NCBI RefSeq assembly: GCF_025963695.1
Contig: NZ_JAOQAH010000031.1
Span: 1 to 64,000 of the forward strand
Direction of reading: 5' to 3'
DNA length: 64,000 nucleotides
Origin: Segetibacter sp.
GTDB lineage: Bacteria > Bacteroidota > Bacteroidia > Chitinophagales > Chitinophagaceae
The notes beneath the pieces were generated by a model that ran no database searches, was not told the origin of the DNA, and saw only the letters and a list, made by a program, of their open reading frames with translations. Below, piece by piece: positions 19,465-28,391 of this stretch (position 1 is its first letter; each line of letters starts with the position of its first letter). Made by a program: the position numbers and the translations under genes.

Positions 19465-20400
19465 ATGAAAAATTACGCGGAACGAAGGAAGTTTCTTAAA
19501 ACTTTAATTGCGAGTCCTACACTTGCATTAACCGGAAGCGTGTTTCTAAACGCTTCCCCGCTTAAAGCCCAAAGTGCAGGCAAAGGAGCGGCCGGTTCAA
19601 AACTTAGAGTAAGCCTTAATGCCTATTCTTTTAATGGACCGCTGACCAAAAAAACAATGACTTTAGATGACCTTCTCGATTTTTGTGCTGAAAACAATTT
19701 TGATGCAGTCGATCTTACCGGTTATTATTTTCCTGGCTATCCCGGTGTGCCAGAAGACAGTTACATCTATCACCTCAAACAAAAAGCGCATCGACTCGGA
19801 TTGGACATCAGTGGTACGGGAGTAAAAAATGATTTTACAAATCCCGATAAAAGCAAAAGAAAAGATGATATCAAATTAATAAAGAACTGGATTCAATGTG
19901 CAGCGAAACTTGGGGCTCCTGTTATCAGAATTTTTTCAGGCCTTAAAATTCCCGAAGGTCACACCTGGGATGAAGTGGCGACGTGGATGGTTAAAGACAT
20001 GAAAGAGTGCGCGGAATACGGTAAGCAATATGGTGTTATTGTCGCAATCCAAAATCACGATGATTTTATTAAAACGGCAGAACAAGCTCAAAAAATTATA
20101 GAGCAGGTAAATTCGGAGTGGTTCGGTCTTGTTCTGGACATAGGTAGTTATAGAACCGGTGATCCGTTTAAACAAATTGAACAAACTGCCAGGTATGCAG
20201 TAAATTGGCAACTAAAAGAATTAATGTTTTTAGATGAACGTGAACAGAAAACTGATCTGCAGAAAGTGATAGGCATTATAAAAGCTTCGGGTTATCGGGG
20301 CTACGTACCGATAGAAACTCTAGGCGCGGGAGACCCCAAAATAAAAGTCCCCGTTTTTTTAGCAGAAGTACGAAAAGCGCTGGCATTAAACGCAATGTAA
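19465..20400 (+). CDS. Exported sugar phosphate isomerase/epimerase-like protein (xylose isomerase-like TIM barrel)
   Basis: Member of the AP-endonuclease-2/xylose-isomerase-like TIM-barrel family, which includes inosose isomerases, 3-keto-sugar lyases and epimerases. The 311-residue protein starts with a twin-arginine-like leader (AERRKFLKTLIASPTLA). Family features are SLNAYSFNG, DAVDLTGYYFPGYPG, PVIRIFSGLK, VIVAIQNHDDF, GLVLDIGSYRTGDP and the C-terminal YRGYVPIETLGAGDPK. The conserved acidic and histidine residues are compatible with a divalent metal site. It lies 185 bp after the SDR gene on the same strand. The substrate is unknown; a role in keto-sugar chemistry is inferred from the locus. 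Confidence 0.85.
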   Translation: MKNYAERRKFLKTLIASPTLALTGSVFLNASPLKAQSAGKGAAGSKLRVSLNAYSFNGPLTKKTMTLDDLLDFCAENNFDAVDLTGYYFPGYPGVPEDSYIYHLKQKAHRLGLDISGTGVKNDFTNPDKSKRKDDIKLIKNWIQCAAKLGAPVIRIFSGLKIPEGHTWDEVATWMVKDMKECAEYGKQYGVIVAIQNHDDFIKTAEQAQKIIEQVNSEWFGLVLDIGSYRTGDPFKQIEQTARYAVNWQLKELMFLDEREQKTDLQKVIGIIKASGYRGYVPIETLGAGDPKIKVPVFLAEVRKALALNAM

Positions 20401-20512
20401 TTTCCTGCTTTAAACAAACTTTTCTTTTTAATAATATGGATAGTTTTGTCACTATCTGAGAAACACAGAATTTCATTTCTGTAACAAGCTTCTTGTCCCC
20501 AAATAACTAATT

Positions 20513-23032
20513 ATGAAAAAATCGTTTTTAATTGTCCTAAATAGTTTACTTTTTTTTGCTGCATCTGCTCAAAAGCAAAATTTGTCGGCAGCAGACGAAT
20601 TGACCAAAAAGAGAGTTAGGTTACCCAATGGCTGGCAACTTTCTCCTGCAGGCAGGTCTTTCCCTTTAGGCGATCTTCCTCTTAATATAGCCGTTTCATC
20701 TTCAAAGAAATTTCTTGCAGTAACCAACAACGGGCAAAGTGTACAAAGCATTCAGTTGATAGATCCGAAAACTGAGAAGATTCTTTCTAATGTCATCATT
20801 CCTAAATCGTGGTATGGATTGAAGTTTAGCGCGGATGAAAAATTTTTATATGCTTCCGGTGGAAATGATAACTGGATTTTTCAATATGCTATTATAAATA
20901 ACAAATTGCAGCTAAAGGACAGTATAATTCTTGGGAAAAAATGGCCCGAAAAAATATCGCCCGCAGGTATTGAAATAGATGATGCTGCAAAGCTGATGTA
21001 TGTAGTAACAAAAGAAAATAATGCTCTTTATGTTATTAGCCTCACCGACAAATCCATCGTGCAGCAACTGCCTTTAGGTAGCGAAGGTTATGCATGCCTT
21101 TTATCACACGATAAAACCGAGCTGTATATTTCCATTTGGGGCGGTGATAAAGTGCGGGTATACAATACGAAGCAAAGAAAATTTACAGATGAAATAGCAG
21201 TAGGTGATAATCCGAACGAACTATTATTAAACAAAAGTGGCAATACTCTTTACGTGGCAAACGCCAATGACAACAGCGTTTCAGTGCTAGATATTAAAAA
21301 GCGAAAAGTACTTGAAGTGCTTAATGCAGCCCTTTTTCCCAATGCACCTGAAGGTTCATCTTCCAATGGACTTGCTTTATCTGCAAATGAAAAAAGCTTG
21401 TATGTAGCGAATGCAAATAATAATTGCCTGGCAGTATTCGACGTATCTATACCAGGCAGAAGCAAGTCAAAAGGTTTCATACCAGTGGGTTGGTATCCTA
21501 CCAATCTAAAGGTGGTCGGCAATAAAATATTTGTTTCTAATGGTAAAGGTTTCTCATCATATGCAAACCCCGATGGACCCAATCCTTTAAAAACACAAGA
21601 GCTCGTTCTTCGTCATATGGGCGACACCTCGGCATTAGTCAGGCCGGGTTATATAGGAGGTTTAATGAAAGGAACCATGTCTATAATTGATGAGCCTTCT
21701 GATGCAACACTTGCAGGTTACTCAAAAGCGGTGTACACCAACACACCCTACACCAAACAAAGGGAAACGATTAGCCAGGGAGAGAAAGGCAACCCGATAC
21801 CAATGAAAGTGGGAGACCCCTCACCCATAAAGCACGTGTTTTATATTATTAAAGAAAACAGAACGTACGACCAGGTACTTGGAGATGTACCCGAAGGAAA
21901 CGGAGATACCAGCCTTGTTTTATTTGGACAAAGAATTACACCCAATCAACACAAGCTTGTAAAGGAATTTGTTTTACTCGACAATTTTTATGCAGACGGA
22001 GAAGTAAGTGCCGATGGTCATAACTGGAGTACCTCTGCACATGCAACAGACTACCTCGAAAAGAATTGGGTGACTAGCTACGGTGGCCGTGGCGGCTCTT
22101 ATCCTGGCGAAGGAAAAAAAGAAATTGCAAATCCTAAAAGAGGATTTATCTGGGATTATTGCAACCGGGCTGGCGTAAGCTACCGGACTTATGGAGAATT
22201 TGCAGATGATGGCAAACCCAACATTCCTGTTCTTAAGGGTCACCTGTCTCCTACTTATACCGGTTGGGACCTAAAAGTTCCTGATACAACCCGGTATTTT
22301 CAATGGCAACGAGAATTTGATTCGCTTGTAAAGATCAATGCGGTTCCCCAGTTTAATTCCCTTCGTATGGGCAACGATCATACTGAAGGGCTGCGTCGTG
22401 GCAGCGCGACTCCTTTTGCACAGGTTGCTGATAATGACCTTGCAGTTGGAATGTTTATAGAGCATCTTTCAAACAGTCCTATATGGAAAGAAAGTGTTGT
22501 TTTCGTTGTTGAAGATGATGCACAAAATGGTCCTGATCATGTTGATGCTCACCGAACAACGGCATACCTGGCCGGGCCGCATGTAAAACGCGGTTATGTT
22601 GACCATAGTATGTATTCCACCTCTTCTATGTTGCGCACCATCGAATTGATACTTGGTCTTCCGCCAATGAGCCAGTACGACGCTGCTGCAACACCTATGT
22701 TTAAGAGTTTTACAGCCACCCCAAACCTCACTCCTTTTAAAGCGCTGCCTTCTAACATAAACCTGAACGATAAAAATTCAGCTACCGACAATTCACGTAC
22801 AGCAATGCTGAGTGACAAAATTGACCTTAGTAAAGAAGATCTGGTACCTGATATGCTTTTTAGCCAGATTATTTGGAAAGCTGTAAAAGGCGAGGACAGC
22901 GAAATGCCGGCACCCCGTCGTAGTGCTTTTGTAAAAATTTCAGAAACGGAAGACGAGGAGGAAGAAGAAGAGAAAATGGAATTGATAAAGGAGAAAAAGC
23001 TAAAAAACAAGAGCGGCAAAAAAGCCAGATAG
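20513..23032 (+). CDS. Secreted YncE-like beta-propeller fused to a phosphoesterase domain
   Basis: Two-domain secreted protein of 839 residues. After a signal peptide (about 1-19) residues 30-400 carry YVTN/YncE-type seven-bladed propeller repeats such as VAVGDNPNELLLNKSGNTLYVANANDN-like units. Residues about 425-735 form an alkaline-phosphatase-superfamily phosphoesterase resembling acid phosphatase AcpA and phospholipase C. Its motifs are IIKENRTYDQVLGD, GEVSADGHNW, RMGNDHTEG, VVFVVEDDAQNGPDHVDAHRT and LRTIELILGLPPMSQYD. The C-terminus is odd: a run of glutamates is followed by a lysine-rich tail ending KNKSGKKAR. A TonB receptor gene follows after a repeat-filled gap, suggesting release and uptake of an organophosphate or its product. 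That link is inference. Confidence 0.88.
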   Translation: MKKSFLIVLNSLLFFAASAQKQNLSAADELTKKRVRLPNGWQLSPAGRSFPLGDLPLNIAVSSSKKFLAVTNNGQSVQSIQLIDPKTEKILSNVIIPKSWYGLKFSADEKFLYASGGNDNWIFQYAIINNKLQLKDSIILGKKWPEKISPAGIEIDDAAKLMYVVTKENNALYVISLTDKSIVQQLPLGSEGYACLLSHDKTELYISIWGGDKVRVYNTKQRKFTDEIAVGDNPNELLLNKSGNTLYVANANDNSVSVLDIKKRKVLEVLNAALFPNAPEGSSSNGLALSANEKSLYVANANNNCLAVFDVSIPGRSKSKGFIPVGWYPTNLKVVGNKIFVSNGKGFSSYANPDGPNPLKTQELVLRHMGDTSALVRPGYIGGLMKGTMSIIDEPSDATLAGYSKAVYTNTPYTKQRETISQGEKGNPIPMKVGDPSPIKHVFYIIKENRTYDQVLGDVPEGNGDTSLVLFGQRITPNQHKLVKEFVLLDNFYADGEVSADGHNWSTSAHATDYLEKNWVTSYGGRGGSYPGEGKKEIANPKRGFIWDYCNRAGVSYRTYGEFADDGKPNIPVLKGHLSPTYTGWDLKVPDTTRYFQWQREFDSLVKINAVPQFNSLRMGNDHTEGLRRGSATPFAQVADNDLAVGMFIEHLSNSPIWKESVVFVVEDDAQNGPDHVDAHRTTAYLAGPHVKRGYVDHSMYSTSSMLRTIELILGLPPMSQYDAAATPMFKSFTATPNLTPFKALPSNINLNDKNSATDNSRTAMLSDKIDLSKEDLVPDMLFSQIIWKAVKGEDSEMPAPRRSAFVKISETEDEEEEEEKMELIKEKKLKNKSGKKAR

Positions 23033-23042
23033 CTTTGTAATA

Positions 23043-23090
23043 GTACAAGCGTGCGACGCAGGAGTAACGCGGAACCCGTAAAAGGAGCTT
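23043..23090 (+). repeat. Dispersed A/B-box repeat, partial copy
   Basis: Box A GTACAAGCGTGCGACGCA is intact up to the dyad (C/G form) but then diverges (GGAGTAA), and box B is hardly recognisable (CCCGTAAAAGG). It begins 10 bases after the phosphoesterase stop. It is the first of three copies in this gap. Confidence 0.6.
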
Positions 23091-23130
23091 TGAAACCAGA
23101 CAAAGTGAACCTGCTGATTTTTTTGTTGCA

Positions 23131-23190
23131 GTACAAGAGTGTGACACAACGATGTTTAATAGATATTCTGCTGCCGGTAACAAAAAAATA
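23131..23190 (+). repeat. Dispersed A/B-box repeat, well-preserved copy (left half of an inverted pair)
   Basis: Box A GTACAAG then AGTGTGACACAACGATG (T/A form). Box B CTGCCGGTAACAAAAAAATA. It faces the copy at 23247-23303, box B to box B, with 56 bases between them. Confidence 0.85.
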
Positions 23191-23246
23191 AACATGTTCA
23201 TTAGTACCGAGTGAAATGTTGTTACAATCGTGGGCTTCCATAAACT

Positions 23247-23303
23247 TCTTTATTGTGTTGGCATTAAATCCCCGCTCAACATTGTTGTGTCACTCTCTTG
23301 TAC
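23247..23303 (-). repeat. Dispersed A/B-box repeat, well-preserved copy (right half of an inverted pair)
   Basis: Minus-strand box A GTACAAG then AGAGTGACACAACAATG (T/A form), continuing TTGAGC as in other copies. Box B GCCAACACAATAAAGAA. Together with 23131-23190 it forms a head-on pair upstream of the TonB receptor gene. Confidence 0.82.
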
Positions 23304-23377
23304 CTGTTTTCTCTTTATTTATCTTTTCGAAAACACGCTGTATTAACCCCCAGGCTGTATTTTATTTTTGAACAATT

Positions 23378-25399
23378 ATGGGAAAATTTGCCACTACTGC
23401 TTATTTAATTTTATTGAATGTACTTGCTGCAAATGCGCAACAAGACACCACAACTGCTACGTTAGATGAAGTAGTAATTACCGCACAACGCAGCGCACAA
23501 AAAAAGTTACTGAGTCCTTATAGTACCCAGTCCGTGTCGCGATCTTACCTGGATAATTACTTGCCTCGCACCGCACCGGAAGCATTAACGGGTATAAATG
23601 GCGTATTCGTTCAAAAAACAAATCATGGCGGTGGCTCACCATTTCTGCGCGGAGTTACCGGAAATCAAACCCTGATATTAATAGACGGCATCAGGCTAAA
23701 CAACTCCACTTCAAGGTATGGACCTAACCAATACTTCAATACGATAGATCCTTTTACCATAAATGAAATTGAAGTGGTAAAAGGTTCGGGTTCTGTACAA
23801 TATGGCTCAGACGCTATCGGCGGTGTTTTACAGGTGTTTTCGAAAGAACCGCAATTTTCGTCGGCAAAGGGCAAATGGTCCGGCAGGGCAATCGGAAAGT
23901 ACACGACGGGCAACATGGAAAAAACCCTGAGAGGTGAAGCGATGTACAGCACTGAAAAAGTGGCGACAACTATTGGCGCTACTTACCGAAACTTTGGCGA
24001 CCTGATTGGTGGAGGTACCACAGGAAAACAATCACCTTCAGGCTACAACGAATTTGCGTTCGATGCAAAAGCGAAAATCCTCTTGCAGCCAAACCTTCAG
24101 CTTACGCTGGCTCATCAATTCTTAAAGCAGCCAGATGTACCGGTTTATCATAAAGTAGTGTTGGAAAATTTTGCTATCAACAATTTTGATCTGCAACAGA
24201 GAATGTTGAATTATGCCAAATTGAATATGAAGAATAATTCAGCATGGATCAGGAACATTGAAATAATTGCTTCGTGGCAACAAACCGTTGAGGGAAGAGG
24301 CAGCCGGAAAAATGGAAGTAACATTTTGAGAAGGGAGCGGGACGAAATAAACACGTTGGGACTTACCACCGACATTTCCTCAACCTTTACTAAAGCATGG
24401 ACAGCAAATTCAGGCATTGAACTGTACCGGGATAAGGTTAACAGCACCCGGAAAGATATCAACCTGCAAAGTGAAGCAAAAACTACGTTAAGAGGATTGT
24501 ATCCCAATAATTCAAATTATGGCAACTATTCAGTTTACTCTTTGCATCATTTTGCCTTCGATAAATGGATTGTAGAAACGGGTGTTCGATACAACACTTT
24601 TGCTATCAGTCTTTTTGATACAACTTTGGGTAAAGTAAAAATCCATCCATCTTCTTTCGTTTATAATGCGTCCCTTTTGTATAAACTTAAAGGCGAACAA
24701 AGTTTATACGCCACCTACAATACAGGTTATCGCGCTCCTAATATTGATGACGTGGGAACGTTGGGGATAGTAGACTTTAGATACGAAATTCCCACTGCCA
24801 ATCTTGCACCCGAAAGATCGCAAAATATTGAATTGGGGTACAAGCTACAATCTGGTAAATGGAATGTTAGTCTCGCTGCGTACTACATGCATTTAAACAA
24901 CTTAATTACAAGGGTTAGAATAGCTGGCGAAGTAATCGCAGGATACCCGGTTTATAAAAAAGAAAATGTAGAAGAGGGCTACATAAAAGGATTTGAAACC
25001 GAGGTTGGTTTTCAACCTTTAGCAGGCTTACAGGTAAAAGGAAACCTGGCTTACACCTACGGACAAAGTTTGAGCAAGAACGAGCCTCTCCGTAGAATTC
25101 CACCTTTTAATGGCAGACTGATTAGCACTTATCATCATAATAAGTGTTTTGCTTCTGCTGAGTTTTTATTTGCCTCCAGGCAAAGCCGCCTGGCACAAGG
25201 AGACAAAGACGATAACCGCATTGCAGGAGGAGGAACACCAGGATGGGACGTGTTTAACTTGTATGCCGGCTATCAACTTTCTCAACTTAAGTTTAACCTT
25301 AGCTTGCAAAACCTTTTGGACGAAGATTACAGAACCCACGGCTCGGGCATAAATGGAGTGGGGAGAAGTGCGTGGTTATCGGTAGCTGTTACATTGTAA
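23378..25399 (+). CDS. TonB-dependent outer-membrane receptor (BtuB/CirA-like, not SusC type)
   Basis: Outer-membrane active transporter of 673 residues without the SusC-type N-terminal sandwich domain. A signal peptide (about 1-21, ending NAQ) is followed by the TonB box region LDEVVITAQRSA. The plug follows with RTAPEALTGINGVFVQKT, SPFLRGVTGNQTLILIDG and VVKGSGSVQYGSDAIGGV, and then a 22-strand-type barrel with the usual NTGYRAPNIDDVG region. The C-terminus FNLSLQNLLDEDYRTHGSG is typical of siderophore, haem or cobalamin receptors, though no ligand can be assigned. It follows the phosphoesterase gene after a 345-bp gap with three repeat copies, and ends at a strong terminator shared with the convergent MFS gene. 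Confidence 0.92.
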   Translation: MGKFATTAYLILLNVLAANAQQDTTTATLDEVVITAQRSAQKKLLSPYSTQSVSRSYLDNYLPRTAPEALTGINGVFVQKTNHGGGSPFLRGVTGNQTLILIDGIRLNNSTSRYGPNQYFNTIDPFTINEIEVVKGSGSVQYGSDAIGGVLQVFSKEPQFSSAKGKWSGRAIGKYTTGNMEKTLRGEAMYSTEKVATTIGATYRNFGDLIGGGTTGKQSPSGYNEFAFDAKAKILLQPNLQLTLAHQFLKQPDVPVYHKVVLENFAINNFDLQQRMLNYAKLNMKNNSAWIRNIEIIASWQQTVEGRGSRKNGSNILRRERDEINTLGLTTDISSTFTKAWTANSGIELYRDKVNSTRKDINLQSEAKTTLRGLYPNNSNYGNYSVYSLHHFAFDKWIVETGVRYNTFAISLFDTTLGKVKIHPSSFVYNASLLYKLKGEQSLYATYNTGYRAPNIDDVGTLGIVDFRYEIPTANLAPERSQNIELGYKLQSGKWNVSLAAYYMHLNNLITRVRIAGEVIAGYPVYKKENVEEGYIKGFETEVGFQPLAGLQVKGNLAYTYGQSLSKNEPLRRIPPFNGRLISTYHHNKCFASAEFLFASRQSRLAQGDKDDNRIAGGGTPGWDVFNLYAGYQLSQLKFNLSLQNLLDEDYRTHGSGINGVGRSAWLSVAVTL

Positions 25400-25449
25400 C
25401 GCATAAAGCAGCTATTTGATAAAACGTAAAAGTTGCTTAAAAAGATACA

Positions 25450-25510
25450 GTACAAGCGAGTGACACAACCGAAGCTGGAGATTGAACTGAAGTTAAGTAC
25501 AAAAAATTAA
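25450..25510 (+). repeat. Dispersed A/B-box repeat
   Basis: Box A GTACAAG then CGAGTGACACAACCGAAG (T/A form). Box B GAAGTTAAGTACAAAAAATT. It lies in the convergent gap between the TonB receptor and MFS genes. Confidence 0.8.
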
Positions 25511-25582
25511 GGTTTGCAACAGTGGGTCGGTTGCGTAGTATTTCATCAACTTGAAGTTTCCCTAGGTCAGATTTAAGTATTT

Positions 25583-25632
25583 AAAAAGCCTGCAGAAGTT
25601 TAAATACTTACTTTAAACTTCTACAGGCTTTT
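25583..25632. terminator. Bidirectional intrinsic terminator
   Basis: Long inverted repeat, AAAAGCCTG-C-AGAAGTTTAAA against TTTAAACTTCT-A-CAGGCTTTT, about 20 pairs with one mismatch and a short loop. A-runs and T-runs on both sides let it serve the TonB receptor gene (plus) and the MFS gene (minus). Confidence 0.9.
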
Positions 25633-25645
25633 ATGGTTCCTAAAA

Positions 25646-26980
25646 TTAAACCTCTATTGGTTTCATCTTAGGAACCAATAATCTGAACATGATAAACCAT
25701 GCGAGGAGGTAGCCTAAACCGCAATATAAAAACAGGATGTAGTAGCCTGTTTCAATATGTCCTAAAGCCTTATAATGATCAAATAATTTACCCGCCACTT
25801 TGGCTACTGCCATACCTCCGAAGCCCCCGGCCATTCCCCCAATACCGACAACAGATGCGACGGAGTTTTTTGGGAACATATCAGAAACCGTGGTAAAAAG
25901 GTTCGCAGACCAGGCCTGGTGTGCAGAAGCGGCAATGCCAATTATTACAACTGCATACCACATTCCGTAGCTACCGGCTGCTTGTGACACCATTACTGTT
26001 AATGGAAAAAAGGCATAAATAAGCATGGACGTTTTTCTTGCCTTCACAATGTCCCAGCCTTTTGCCTTTACAAACCACATCGGTAACCAACCTCCAAAAA
26101 CGCTGGCGATACCGGCAAGGGTGTATACAAAAGCAATAGGCAAACTTACCTGCATACCTACAAGGTGGTACTGGGAATTTAAGAAAGCCGGTAACCAGAA
26201 CAGAAAGAACCACCAGATACCATCGGTTAAAAACTTACCAACAATAAAGGCCCAGGTTTGTTTATAGCCTAATAATTGCGTCCACGTAATTTTAGGTTTC
26301 TCTTCGCCGGTTGCGGTGTGTGTATCAGGTTCAACATCGCTATGTATATAATCGAACTCTGCCTTCGAAAGCCTTTTTTGCTTGGAAGGAATTTCATAAT
26401 AGATAAACCAAAAAATCAACCAGACAAATCCGATAGCACCAATGGCTATAAAAGCAACCTTCCAACTATAATTGATCGCTAACCACGGAACTAACAGCGG
26501 CGCAAGTATGGCACCTACGTTTGTACCCGAATTAAAAATACCCCCTGCAAAAGCCCGTTCTTTTTTGGGGAACCATTCTGCTACCGTTTTAAAAGCTGCA
26601 GGAAAGTTTCCTGCTTCAGTAACGCCTAAAAAAGCCCGAAAAACAGCAAAACTGACGGTGCCTGTAGCAAATGCATGTAGCACAGAAGCAATACTCCACA
26701 AGGTTAGGGTTAGTGCATATCCTATCTTGGTACCAATTTTATCAATAAACCTTCCCGCCCCTACCATACCTAAAGCATAAGCAAATTGAAACGCTACTAC
26801 AATATTCGAATAGTCAGACTCTGTCCAGTTAAATTCTTTTTCTAAAGTTGGTTTTAGCAGGCTGATTACCTGCCGATCGAGGTAATTAATAGTGGTAGCA
26901 TAAAACACTAATGAACAGATCGTCCACCTATATCTTCCTATTTTGGTCTGTAGACCTGTATTCATTTCTATGGCTGCCAT
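25646..26980 (-). CDS. MFS transporter, ExuT-like hexuronate permease (ACS family)
   Basis: Inner-membrane importer of about 12 helices and 444 residues, predicted to take up hexuronates such as galacturonate or glucuronate. Diagnostic stretches are TTINYLDRQVISLLKP, GRFIDKIGTKIGYA, GVTEAGNFPAAFKTVAEWFP and ERAFAGGIFNSGTNVGA, very like ExuT of many Bacteroidota. It is the last gene of a minus-strand group after a Gfo/Idh gene (87 bp gap) and is closed by the bidirectional terminator at 25583. It is more ExuT-like than the transporter encoded at 7862, so the two probably import different sugar acids. Confidence 0.92.
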   Translation of the reverse strand: MAAIEMNTGLQTKIGRYRWTICSLVFYATTINYLDRQVISLLKPTLEKEFNWTESDYSNIVVAFQFAYALGMVGAGRFIDKIGTKIGYALTLTLWSIASVLHAFATGTVSFAVFRAFLGVTEAGNFPAAFKTVAEWFPKKERAFAGGIFNSGTNVGAILAPLLVPWLAINYSWKVAFIAIGAIGFVWLIFWFIYYEIPSKQKRLSKAEFDYIHSDVEPDTHTATGEEKPKITWTQLLGYKQTWAFIVGKFLTDGIWWFFLFWLPAFLNSQYHLVGMQVSLPIAFVYTLAGIASVFGGWLPMWFVKAKGWDIVKARKTSMLIYAFFPLTVMVSQAAGSYGMWYAVVIIGIAASAHQAWSANLFTTVSDMFPKNSVASVVGIGGMAGGFGGMAVAKVAGKLFDHYKALGHIETGYYILFLYCGLGYLLAWFIMFRLLVPKMKPIEV

Positions 26981-27067
26981 TTATTTTAGTTATTGAAAAA
27001 CAAGTGAAATAAGCGTTGTTAGATTTTTAAAATTATTGAATTAGGCAATTAGTTAAGTAAAAACATC

Positions 27068-28249
27068 TCAGAGGATGGTAATGGGCACCTCTGCCCCTTT
27101 TCTTTCGGCAGACACGTATCCCGCGTAGATGGTTGCTATTACGTCGGATGCGAGACTGCTATTGCTTTCTACAGGCTCTCCAAAAGCCGCCGATCTGTAA
27201 AAAGCATCCATTTCATGCTGGTATCCTGCAAACCAACCTTCATCAGGTGATATAGAAGACCACCCTTGTTTGGTTTCAGTTTTCTCCACTACGTAAACAT
27301 CCTCAAAATGTTTATGAGCAGGGGTGTAAGCCTGCATAGAAGTATTAGGATTAATGTTGCAAATGGTTCTGTGGTTCGTAGTATTTACCTCCAGCCAATT
27401 ATGCACCCCGCCAAGAACAAGTTCACTTGCAATTAAATTGGCAATGGTGCCATCTTCAAAAACTACATGAAGCATTGCAAAATCTTCCGTGTCCTTATAG
27501 GTTGTTCTTAAATATCCTTCGTCTTTAAAAGAGGGCATGCGGGTAATTGCATGGGTACGGGCTGAAATACTTTTCGGCCTTATCGGGTTTCCATCACGTG
27601 CCCTACCCTCTGCATGTTTCAGGTATATGGCAGCAGACAATGGATGGCACCCCTTTCCTATCATAGAACCACCGCCCGAAAATTTCCATTGTCCATACGT
27701 TAAAGAATGTGAGCCCGAATGAGACTCTTCGCCATTCATCCAAACAATCTGTGCCCCTGTTTTTTGCAACAGCTCCCGTTCTTTTTGAATAGCGGGCGCA
27801 TACACCCAATTTTCAGCATACATGATCATTCCTTCACTCTCCTTCTCTGCGTCCAACATCCTCGTTACACTTTCCATTGAATGGCGCAATCCTTCTTCTT
27901 TTGAAAAAGTATCCCCGTTAAAGGCTGCACTTCCATCACCAAAATAACCTGTAAACGGCTTCTCTACAATAACGTGTTTATGTTGTTTTAAAGCTGCAAC
28001 TACAATTGGCTCGTGTGTAACAGGCGGGGTACATACATGCACCACGTCAGCATTTGCTATTAATTGGTCTAAGCTGTCAAATGCTTGTAAGTATCTTGGT
28101 TCGGTAAATTTCCGCAGGTTTTCTGAAGAAGGAGAATAAGCGCCGGCAACTTCAACCTTTGTGCTAAAAACCCTTTGTAAAGCATCGTAATGAAACTTAG
28201 CGGCGAAGCCCGACCCTATTATTCCTGCCCGTAGCACTTTTTTTTCCAT
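27068..28249 (-). CDS. Cytoplasmic Gfo/Idh/MocA-family oxidoreductase
   Basis: NAD(P)-dependent dehydrogenase of 393 residues without a leader peptide, hence cytoplasmic, unlike the other three Gfo/Idh-type proteins of the locus. The Rossmann motif AGIGSGFAAKFHYDA-like region lies at the N-terminus (residues 8-22), the catalytic Lys in HVIVEKPFTG near residue 97, and GKGCHPLSAAIYLKH in the C-terminal domain. It sits between a sugar isomerase-like gene and the ExuT-like transporter gene, a position fitting reduction or oxidation of an imported sugar acid. A perfect-dyad copy of the dispersed repeat lies between it and the preceding gene. Confidence 0.88.
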   Translation of the reverse strand: MEKKVLRAGIIGSGFAAKFHYDALQRVFSTKVEVAGAYSPSSENLRKFTEPRYLQAFDSLDQLIANADVVHVCTPPVTHEPIVVAALKQHKHVIVEKPFTGYFGDGSAAFNGDTFSKEEGLRHSMESVTRMLDAEKESEGMIMYAENWVYAPAIQKERELLQKTGAQIVWMNGEESHSGSHSLTYGQWKFSGGGSMIGKGCHPLSAAIYLKHAEGRARDGNPIRPKSISARTHAITRMPSFKDEGYLRTTYKDTEDFAMLHVVFEDGTIANLIASELVLGGVHNWLEVNTTNHRTICNINPNTSMQAYTPAHKHFEDVYVVEKTETKQGWSSISPDEGWFAGYQHEMDAFYRSAAFGEPVESNSSLASDVIATIYAGYVSAERKGAEVPITIL

Positions 28250-28300
28250 ACGTTTTGTTCAGATACTTTCAGGAATTCGATTACAAATAATCGTTTAAAG

Positions 28301-28361
28301 ATCTTTTCTTGTCAGCCGTCTAATAGCTACTGGTGTACATTGTTGCGTCGCACCCTTGTAC
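28301..28361 (-). repeat. Dispersed A/B-box repeat, copy with the most complete dyad
   Basis: The 27-base box A region (28335-28361) is symmetrical: GTACA, then AGGG, TGCG, a central A, CGCA, ACAA and TGTAC. The outer and inner arms pair perfectly around two 4-base unpaired segments. Box B GGCTGACAAGAAAAGAT follows. C/G form of the dyad. It lies between two co-directional genes. Confidence 0.85.
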
Positions 28362-28391
28362 AGATATTTCTTTATTCAACCTTACATTTGC

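Noticed and set aside
22594-23241. 215-codon minus-strand frame antisense to the phosphoesterase gene
   Set aside because: Serine- and phenylalanine-rich shadow of the Glu/Lys-rich tail and of the following repeats; the plus-strand protein has clear domains.
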